A DNA stretch of 64,000 bases, taken from the NCBI RefSeq assembly GCF_963966145.1, contig NC_091046.1:3410001-3474000 (forward strand), given 5' to 3'. Shown one piece after another: positions 58,178-64,000 of this stretch; positions within the stretch are counted from its first letter, which is position 1; every line of letters begins with the position of its first letter. The position numbers were made by a program, and so were the translations under genes. The DNA comes from Tenebrio molitor. Lineage: Eukaryota > Arthropoda > Insecta > Coleoptera > Tenebrionidae. The notes under the pieces were generated by a model. It did not search any database and had not been told where the DNA came from. It worked only from the letters and a program-made list of their open reading frames with translations.

Positions 58178-58856
58178 CGTCTTTGACGACCTGCCAATCA
58201 TTTATGGGTGTAAAATTCTTTCTATATTTCATTTCAGGAGTTTTGAAATCAATAGTTAAGCATTCAAAATTTTTAATGTTATTTTCATAATATTTCCTGA
58301 GTTTCTTATGCAACCCCTTTTCTCTAAATATTAAGCTTATATCATTACCATCACACGATGGAAATATTGAAAGATAATTACATTGTAAACGAATTGATTT
58401 TGGCACTCTATACCAATCCTGCGTTATATAAATCATTGAAGCATTCATTTTTCTTCCGCGTATAGCTAAATCTATCAATTTTTTTTTATCTTTTTCCGTT
58501 ACGAAATCATCAACAACAATCAAGTTTTCTTTATATCTATCCAGTTCGTCTACATCGACTATGTCTTCTATATCTGATGAAAAGTACGATTCAATTATCG
58601 GTTCTTCAGGCCGAATTTTTTCATCATCAAACACATTTTGTAATAACTGATAATAAGGTTCTTCTAAATCTTTCGCATACAGATAAAAAGTATCAAAAAA
58701 TAAATATTTTAAAAGATTGACAACAGTATTTGTTTTACCAGAACCGCTTCGTCCTATAATTATTAATATAAAAGGCCATTTTGGCGCTAATTTATTAATG
58801 TTGTGATGTTCTTTTTCATCGGCTTTAATAAAATAAATAGGCAAAGACGTATTCAT
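58167..58856 (-). CDS. FtsK/HerA-family DNA packaging ATPase
   Basis: 229 aa, the usual size for Polinton ATPases. Walker A GRSGSGKT at residues 35-42 follows a hydrophobic strand (PFILIII); Walker B NLIVVDD at 111-117; a conserved Gln in MIYITQDWYRVPKSIR at about 146. It would pump element DNA into preformed capsids. Start context is TTAAATAAATG. It is the first gene of the leftward block and reads away from the central promoter region. All key residues are present. Confidence 0.9.
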   Translation of the reverse strand: MNTSLPIYFIKADEKEHHNINKLAPKWPFILIIIGRSGSGKTNTVVNLLKYLFFDTFYLYAKDLEEPYYQLLQNVFDDEKIRPEEPIIESYFSSDIEDIVDVDELDRYKENLIVVDDFVTEKDKKKLIDLAIRGRKMNASMIYITQDWYRVPKSIRLQCNYLSIFPSCDGNDISLIFREKGLHKKLRKYYENNIKNFECLTIDFKTPEMKYRKNFTPINDWQVVKDDDI

Positions 58857-59248
58857 TTATTTAACACAAATACGCACGCTTGTCGCTAAACCGCGATAGC
58901 GCAGAAGTTGAAGCGTCGCACTCCCAATATGTATGTGCACACTGCACACATTTCGCTGCGTGTTCGAATCCTGATAGCTGGCAAATTTTTTCGCGTTAGA
59001 CTCATGACGTGTTTCACACGAATTAATTAATTAAACTAAAATAAAAATCAAGTTGTAAAATAAAATTTTCAAAACGAATACAAAAATTCAAAACGAATCC
59101 AAAAATTCAAAAAATTTTGAAGGGCCTTACGTTTAGTCGTCTAGTGCTTCGCATGTCGCAAACCTTCGGAGACAGGATTGTACAAATAATTGATCCAAAT
59201 GATCCTAGATGGCAGCTGGATCAGACTTCTGTGTTTCATAGTATATAA
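58857..59248. promoter_or_regulatory. Divergent central control region of the Polinton
   Basis: About 390 bp between the leftward and rightward gene blocks. It contains a tRNA-like sequence (58890-58991), direct repeats of 'aaaattcaaaacgaat(a/c)c' at about 59068-59110, and TATATAAATG at the start of the first rightward gene. Both transcription directions must begin here or nearby. Confidence 0.6.
58890..58991 (+). ncRNA. Candidate tRNA-like Pol III transcript in the Polinton control region
   Basis: TAGCGCAGAAGTTG (58897-58910) matches the tRNA A box; GTTCGAATCC (58962-58971) matches the B box exactly; a T6 run at 58986-58991 is a Pol III terminator. The D stem can form (GCGC with GCGT) and a hairpin TGTGCA-CAC-TGCACA takes the place of a long variable arm, as in Leu/Ser tRNAs. 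The anticodon stem, T stem and acceptor stem pair poorly, so it is not a normal tRNA. It may be a relic, or a short regulatory RNA comparable in layout to adenovirus VA RNA (inference). Confidence 0.35.
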
Positions 59249-60112
59249 ATGACTAACACTGATAGTAAAACTGAAATAATTGACGCTATTTTAAAAAATC
59301 GTAAAATAATAAAAAATAGGATCCATTTAAAACAATTTAAAGAACATTTAACGAAGGAAGAAATTAATAAGCTACAGAAACCCATAACTGACAAACTTGA
59401 TAATATTACTGAATTTGCCTCGCTCATGATGAACGAAGCGAATCCAAAAAATGTTTTAGCAATTGAGGAAGAAGACAAGCAACAAGGTCTACCCAGAACC
59501 GAAGACGAAGACAAAAATGTTTCAAAGAATGCGGAAGGCAGGCAAGGCCTGCCCAGAGTCGGAGACGAAGGCGATGATGTAAGCAAATCAGATAATTTAT
59601 TATCTTTTCCAAAATCGCCTGCCTCAATAAGCTTAGATCCGAATAAAGATTTAAATTTTGATATTATTGAAAAACAATTTAAATTTGAAAAACCTTCACA
59701 TTTATTATCGTTAGACATTAGAAGTCGAAATGCAAAAATTGATACAACGATACCCGAAATATCAACTAAATTGAAATCATTAAATGCGCACCTTACAAAC
59801 GCAAAGAAATCACAAGAACAAGAAAAAATTGATAATTTACAATATGTGTATTCACAGTTGAAAAAATATAAAAGTGTTTTAGAAGATATTCGAAAAATTC
59901 CTTTCTATGAAAAAGGAAGCGGTATTTTTTCAGATCCGAATGAAATGGTAGAACGTCTTAATCTATTAATTGCGTCAAAAAATGCTGGAAATGATTCAAC
60001 TGATGTATACAATGAATGCGTAGAAATACTTGATAAATTGTTAAACCTGAAACTCATAAGAAAGTCAGATCACAAAAGGATATTCTCTACGCAACTCGCC
60101 TTTGCCTCGTGA
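59249..60112 (+). CDS. Virion-associated Polinton protein, function unknown
   Basis: 287 aa. A basic helical N-terminus (KNRKIIKNRIHLKQFKEHL) is followed by an acidic spacer with an internal duplication (QGLPRTEDEDKNVSK / QGLPRVGDEGDDVSK), then helical segments. The C-terminal module (GSGIFSDPNEMVERLNLLIA.., KNAGN, VEILDKLLNLKLIRKSDHK) resembles a domain I recall in other Polinton ORFs of unknown role, often with Gly-rich sites for the viral protease. Start context is TATATAAATG; first gene of the rightward block. Confidence 0.6.
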   Translation: MTNTDSKTEIIDAILKNRKIIKNRIHLKQFKEHLTKEEINKLQKPITDKLDNITEFASLMMNEANPKNVLAIEEEDKQQGLPRTEDEDKNVSKNAEGRQGLPRVGDEGDDVSKSDNLLSFPKSPASISLDPNKDLNFDIIEKQFKFEKPSHLLSLDIRSRNAKIDTTIPEISTKLKSLNAHLTNAKKSQEQEKIDNLQYVYSQLKKYKSVLEDIRKIPFYEKGSGIFSDPNEMVERLNLLIASKNAGNDSTDVYNECVEILDKLLNLKLIRKSDHKRIFSTQLAFAS

Positions 60113-60146
60113 ACCTTCGGTGAACTTGCTTTTTTAAACTGAATAA

Positions 60147-60911
60147 ATGAGTCTAATACACATTAGATCTAAAAAAAATGATTTTGAAATAAGTTATTCT
60201 GAAAATCCTATTAATTTATCTGGATTAAAAGGTGAAATTGCTTTAAAAACAGCAAGTCTCTGGTATAGTTGGGATAACATTACCGAAGAGTATAAAAATA
60301 ACGAAATAAAATACAAGTCTGGTAAAAAGGCTCCGCAGGCCGAACTCAAAAATAACGAAATCAAGAAAGAAGACGATAGAAATGAATCGGAGTGGAAAAT
60401 ATTAAAATTACCAAACGGTCTGTACGATGAAAATGAATTAAATAATTATATCCAAGAATATTTTGGAACGTTTGAAACACCCCCGTTTTATTTTGATGTA
60501 AATTATGCAACTAATCGTTTTATGCTAATTATACGCGACAAAGACTATGAAATTGACTTTTCCCACGGTAAGATACATGAGCTTTTAGGATTTGATAAAA
60601 AAATATATAAAGAAGGAATAAACTATGCAACAAAAATTGGTAATATCACCAAAGATATTGATCAAATCTTGATTCACTGCTCCCTAGTTTCATCTAGTTA
60701 TCAAAATAATCTCAAAAGTGATGTTATATATGCTTTTACTCCAAATATTTCACCTAGATCTTTAATTAATATTGAACCAACGCATCCAAAATATTTACCA
60801 ATTAATCGTACAGATTATATATTTAATATTCGCATTTCCGTTACAAATCAGCTAAATCAATTGATAAATTTTAATGGAGAGTGCTTAAATTTTGTTCTAG
60901 ATATTCAGTAA
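60147..60911 (+). CDS. Penton-like minor capsid protein (single jelly-roll candidate)
   Basis: 254 aa. Pattern fits Polinton minor capsid proteins: an early strand set (EISYSENPINLSGLKGEIAL), then ILKLPNGLYDENELNNYIQE (the G-Y-helix step), MLIIRDKDYEIDFS, HELLGF and a C-terminal FNIRISVTNQLNQLINFNGE. It would occupy capsid vertices. A charged insert with a duplicated KNNEIK (about residues 48-74) lies in an early loop and looks like local expansion. Start context GAATAAATG. Confidence 0.65.
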   Translation: MSLIHIRSKKNDFEISYSENPINLSGLKGEIALKTASLWYSWDNITEEYKNNEIKYKSGKKAPQAELKNNEIKKEDDRNESEWKILKLPNGLYDENELNNYIQEYFGTFETPPFYFDVNYATNRFMLIIRDKDYEIDFSHGKIHELLGFDKKIYKEGINYATKIGNITKDIDQILIHCSLVSSSYQNNLKSDVIYAFTPNISPRSLINIEPTHPKYLPINRTDYIFNIRISVTNQLNQLINFNGECLNFVLDIQ

Positions 60912-60947
60912 GTCTTCGTCTTCTTGCCTGTCTTTCTTGTAGAATAA

Positions 60948-61349
60948 ATGGTACTTGTCGTTCACAGAAAACAATTATTTCCGAAACAATATGGGTTTGG
61001 CCTTAAATATCACAGAGATATTAGAGGTGGAAATATTTTTCAATCTATAAAAAAATTTGCTATACCTGCATTAGGGTTTTTATATCGTAATATATTAAAA
61101 CCTTTTTGGAAAAATAATAAAGAGGATATCATTCAAGGTGTAACTTCAGGGCTTAAAAATATAGCTTCTACATACGTAAAATCACCACCGTTTTCTACTT
61201 ATAAAGAAGAAATTATAAATCCAATTTTAAACAAAATGAAAGAAAAATCGATGAATGAACATTTACGAGGCGACGGATTGAAAAAGAACAAAACGAATCG
61301 ATTAACTAAAAAGTCAAAGGAAATTATTAAAAATCTACTGAATGCTTAA
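60948..61349 (+). CDS. Small basic virion protein, pVI/pX-like candidate
   Basis: 133 aa, strongly basic. Contains a Gly-Gly site (RDIRGGNIF) fitting the adenain-type cleavage pattern, directly followed by an amphipathic or hydrophobic stretch (IKKFAIPALGFLYRNIL) like membrane-lytic minor capsid proteins. The C-terminus is Lys-rich (KKNKTNRLTKKSKEI), suitable for DNA binding. Start context GAATAAATG. Assignment is by layout and composition, not clear homology. Confidence 0.5.
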   Translation: MVLVVHRKQLFPKQYGFGLKYHRDIRGGNIFQSIKKFAIPALGFLYRNILKPFWKNNKEDIIQGVTSGLKNIASTYVKSPPFSTYKEEIINPILNKMKEKSMNEHLRGDGLKKNKTNRLTKKSKEIIKNLLNA

Positions 61350-61402
61350 GTTTCCTAAAAGACTTCGCCTTTGGCTCTGGGCTGATTTCTTTATTTAAAT
61401 AA

Positions 61403-62740
61403 ATGGAAAGCGTTGTGGACAATTTATGGCGTATTGATGAAATGCCCGTAATTGATGAATCAACAAAAAGTTATACTTACAATGAAATAAGAGAAAGTAA
61501 TATCAACGTGAAAGAACTAGAACAATATACGCTCGAAACTAACATAAACGGATGGAAACATTTATCAGGTGCTTATATTTTTGTCAAATCGAAAATTAAA
61601 AACAATCCAAATAATTATGCAACTATATCAAATAATGGAATAAATGATTTTGACTATGTGAGGTTGTTCTATGAAGAGGTATTGATAGAAGAAACAAATT
61701 ATGTGGGTGTTGCTACGCTAATTTCAAATCTGATTGAATTTTCAGGAGATGTTTCTGTTACTTCAGCATCACAATTGTGTTGGTACCCAGACACAGCAGA
61801 TTCAGCAGATACGTCTCAATACAAATATGATGGGAAAAATAAGGCGGAAAAATTTAAAGATTTAGACGTTGATATAAAAACTATTGTTTCAAAAATCACA
61901 AATAATTCTGCATTCAATAAAGGATATTTAGAGAGATGGTTGTTAACAAAAGATGAAAAAACTATCACAAAATTTATTCCTTTATCTAAAATTTTCCGAT
62001 TTGTACGAGACTGTAACAAAGTTTTGAATGGAAAAATTCGCATTGAATTACGTAAAAATAGGGTAAAAAATATATTACACGCTAAAGTTGATGGAAATTA
62101 TGATTATGAAATATCTGATATTAGTTTGTGGATCCCAATAGTAAAACCTTCATTAGAAACTGAAAAAATATTATCTTCATTATTAGTTAGCAAATCTAAC
62201 TTTCTTTGTGGATGGAATGCGCTTAACTGTTACCGTAGTAATTTGTGGTCTTCTGAAAGTGGCAACTGGCGCGTTGTAAATAATCAAAATAAAATATCTA
62301 GAGTTTTTATAGTTTTTTCTAGAGCTGAACGAAATGATAATTTTACCAAGACAATGATGATTTTTGATAATATGAATTTAGAAAGAATAAATATTAAAAT
62401 CAATGGTACCCAACATCCTACTTATGAATATCAGGTGAATAATGAGGATTTACAACGCTTGTATGCCGCATTCCTCTCTTGTAATTATAAAAAAGATTTG
62501 GATGAAGGCACGTGCGTTAGCTATAAAGATTTTTGTAACCTCTATTTAGTTGTTGCTTTTGATGTAACAAAAGAAAATGATGAAAATTTATTTAGTAAAA
62601 CAAAGTCATCTGAACTAGAAGTTAATTGGACATTAAAAGATTATCAAAATGTTAATTACTATATGTATGCCGTAGTTGAATCTCAAAGAATTGCAAATAT
62701 GAATATCATAGATGAAAAGATCTATTTGGAAATGAAGTAG
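61403..62740 (+). CDS. Major capsid protein candidate (double jelly-roll)
   Basis: 445 aa, the largest rightward gene, placed between the minor virion proteins and protease as expected for the major capsid protein. The mid-protein block FIPLSKIFRFVRDCNKVLNG and DISLWIPIVKPSLETEKIL match what I recall of Polinton-group capsid proteins; the rest is strand-rich, with YMYAVVESQRI near the C-terminus. It would form trimeric pseudo-hexameric capsomers. No frameshift or internal stop. Start context TTTAAATAAATG. Confidence 0.68.
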   Translation: MESVVDNLWRIDEMPVIDESTKSYTYNEIRESNINVKELEQYTLETNINGWKHLSGAYIFVKSKIKNNPNNYATISNNGINDFDYVRLFYEEVLIEETNYVGVATLISNLIEFSGDVSVTSASQLCWYPDTADSADTSQYKYDGKNKAEKFKDLDVDIKTIVSKITNNSAFNKGYLERWLLTKDEKTITKFIPLSKIFRFVRDCNKVLNGKIRIELRKNRVKNILHAKVDGNYDYEISDISLWIPIVKPSLETEKILSSLLVSKSNFLCGWNALNCYRSNLWSSESGNWRVVNNQNKISRVFIVFSRAERNDNFTKTMMIFDNMNLERINIKINGTQHPTYEYQVNNEDLQRLYAAFLSCNYKKDLDEGTCVSYKDFCNLYLVVAFDVTKENDENLFSKTKSSELEVNWTLKDYQNVNYYMYAVVESQRIANMNIIDEKIYLEMK

Positions 62741-62801
62741 ACGAGGTTTTGCCGAGTTCGCCTTTGGCTCACGAATCTTTGCTGAGTTTTTAATTAAATA
62801 A

Positions 62802-63203
62802 ATGAATGATTATAAAGTATATTTATCACTCCATCAAATAAAGAAACTCCAAAGTTGTAAAGAAAAAACAATAGATTGTAATATAAGATTCGATTTAACA
62901 GAAAGACCTAATAATACTATTAAATTAAGAGAAAATCAGATTGATGAAATTAAAAAGTGTAAAAAAGAGAAGAAAAAATATTGTGATATCAAATTTTCTC
63001 CAACACAGATAGGTGGATTTTTACCTGCTTTAATTCCAGCGGCATTAGCTGTGGCCAAAGCATTGGGATTAGGTGCTGCTGGTTATGCTGGTACTAAATT
63101 AGCACAAAAAACCTTTGGAGATGGTATAAAAAAGGATAAAAAAAACACAAAAAAGACGAAGACATATGGACAAGGAATAAAATTGATAGGAAATCGGGTT
63201 TAA
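62802..63203 (+). CDS. pX-like virion protein with hydrophobic segment
   Basis: 133 aa. The N-terminus carries two copies of a roughly 30-residue unit (VYLSLHQIKKLQSCKEKTID and IKLRENQIDEIKKCKKEKKK, each with K-C/C-K and D-I-x-F). A Gly-Gly protease-type site (TQIGGFLPAL) leads into a long Ala/Leu/Gly hydrophobic helix (IPAALAVAKALGLGAAGYAG) and a basic tail. GG-F-L-P hydrophobic proteins are a recurring feature of Polintons. Start context TTAAATAAATG. Confidence 0.62.
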   Translation: MNDYKVYLSLHQIKKLQSCKEKTIDCNIRFDLTERPNNTIKLRENQIDEIKKCKKEKKKYCDIKFSPTQIGGFLPALIPAALAVAKALGLGAAGYAGTKLAQKTFGDGIKKDKKNTKKTKTYGQGIKLIGNRV

Positions 63204-63226
63204 GTAATATAGAAATATCTGATATT

Positions 63227-63538
63227 ATGAAAAATTCGGGTTTGCCTCATGAAGCTACGCGAAATTTTCGAGGTGTTTTTGCAATTGACTTGTTACCAAA
63301 AAAAATTAAAAAAGATGAATCAGGTATAATTAATTTTCAACCCTCTAATTGTTATGGCTCACACTGGGTATGTTACATAAACAAACCATATTTAAGAAAT
63401 ATTTTATATTTTGACAGTTTTGGAATATCTCCACCAGAAAAAATTAAAAAATATTTATTAAGTAGCGGAAAAAATATTGCGTGGAATAGCACCCAGTTAC
63501 AAATGAGTTCTTCTGTTTTATGTGGTCATTACTGTATA
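63227..63538 (+). pseudogene. Adenain-like cysteine protease, C-terminus cut by a transposon
   Basis: About 103 native codons remain. Catalytic His46 (YGSHWV), Asp63 (YFDSFG), Gln near 90 and Cys99 (SSVLCGHYC) are present. The native frame ends at HYCI, where a TA-flanked element begins (63539), adding only QGV before a stop. The enzyme would cleave capsid proteins at Gly-Gly sites during maturation. Its ATG lacks the AATAAATG context and the same frame is open about 20 codons further upstream (..LSNIEISDI), overlapping the preceding gene. Translation may therefore start or be linked differently. Confidence 0.82.
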
Positions 63539-64000
63539 CAGGGTGTTTGAAAATTGCTAGTACAAAAAAAAACTGTGGCATCTGGAAGCCCTAAGAAATC
63601 CAAGAAACCAATTTTTAATTTTTTAAAACAAAAGGGATAAAGTAACCCTATTCCTGCATATTCTACGCCTCAGGCGGGGCAATATTTTTTAAACCTTGGT
63701 AACCAAGCGTGATGATCGTAGTGATAATGAAGGACTATACAACAATATGAAAAATTTATATTTTTTTGCAAGATCTTGGCAACCACAGATTGACAGTTTA
63801 AGAACATCAAATTTTTTATTTCGTTATTGCTTAACAACGTGAAGTGTCTTTTTAAAATACCTTAACTCAGTGGTGCACTAACAATTTTAACCCAATTTTT
63901 AATAATTTTTATCTCGAAAACTAGAGGATTTTTATTAGAATTTTCTTTTGCCGATGACTTCAACTCACCATCACCAATTACCAGGTTTTTTTTGTACTAG
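63539..64000. mobile_element. TA-flanked transposon in the protease gene, right end outside window
   Basis: Begins CAGGGTGTTTGAAAATTGCT after TA (63537-63538). The subterminal GCTAGTACAAAAAAAAACTG reappears inverted at the last bases of the window (CAGGTTTTTTTTGTACTAG), so the right TIR is just starting at 64000 and the element is about 0.48 kb. Non-coding, MITE-like. Confidence 0.8.

Larger units (their letters stand above)
55591..63538. mobile_element. Polinton/adintovirus-like integrated element, incomplete
   Basis: Gene set is diagnostic: protein-primed PolB, FtsK/HerA packaging ATPase and adenain-type protease, with penton-like and major capsid candidates in divergent blocks around a central non-coding region. 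Missing or damaged: PolB N-terminal half, any integrase, both terminal inverted repeats within the window, and the protease C-terminus (transposon at 63539). The left boundary is not defined; PolB ends at 55591 and nothing viral is seen left of it. The region is strongly AT-rich and its genes have no introns. Confidence 0.88.

Noticed and set aside
59236..59718. 160-codon minus-strand ORF opposite the first rightward Polinton gene
   Set aside because: Ser/Leu-rich reverse complement of an Asp/Glu/Lys-coding strand; the plus frame has the viral start context.

Overview
The window reads as an intron-rich, AT-rich insect nuclear genome. A beetle is my best guess, but that is inference from gene style only. 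Genes have short GT-AG introns and cellular products (ADCK5-like kinase, eIF2-beta, effector caspases). They are embedded in dense DNA-transposon debris with TA target sites, one LTR retrotransposon and one integrated Polinton/adintovirus-like element.

Layout. 1-13 kb: no confident host gene. It holds diverged ~480-bp repeats, foldback elements, three GC-rich islands and a complete-ended LTR element (4303-7828) that codes only Gag plus a retropepsin-like domain. Its leader carries three covarying 27-nt hairpins. 13.1-17.0 kb: two convergent housekeeping genes, ADCK5-like (+, 7 exons) and eIF2-beta (-, 4 exons). 17.5-21.3 kb: two tandem caspases with identical exon plans. The downstream one keeps His/Cys; the other has lost both catalytic residues and looks like a pseudo-caspase.

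24.0-52.9 kb: the main feature, ten tandem paralogues (called TMP1-TMP10 here) of a four-span membrane protein family I cannot name. Order and strand: TMP1 -, 2 -, 3 - (nonsense codon), 4 -, 5 +, 6 +, 7 +, 8 +, 9 -, 10 -. All share intron positions, a cysteine pair in the second outer loop and a block like CANGILPVLVIAAKGFVLW. Some carry long Pro/Gln/Tyr-rich cytosolic tails, five of which end in an aromatic residue, four with P-R-R-Y. A short motif, TCACAAACTCG (either strand), recurs in the flanks of several minus-strand members and is amplified into an 18-bp tandem array upstream of TMP10. The cluster is interrupted by nested transposons, including a four-deep nest at 24.8-28.1 kb.

55.6-63.5 kb: a Polinton/adintovirus-like provirus. 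Leftward genes: truncated protein-primed PolB, a small ORF, a fiber-like repeat protein and the packaging ATPase. Rightward genes: a virion-associated ORF, a penton-like minor capsid protein, a pVI/pX-like protein, a major capsid protein candidate, a pX-like hydrophobic protein and an adenain-type protease. The divergent centre carries a tRNA-like sequence with A- and B-box matches and a T6 run. Most starts lie in AATAAATG or TATAAATG. PolB lacks its N-terminal half, no integrase is visible, and the protease is cut by a TA-flanked transposon that runs off the window, so this copy is broken.

All exon junctions were inferred by eye from splice consensus, frame closure and paralogue comparison. 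No searches were run, and all family names rest on remembered motifs.
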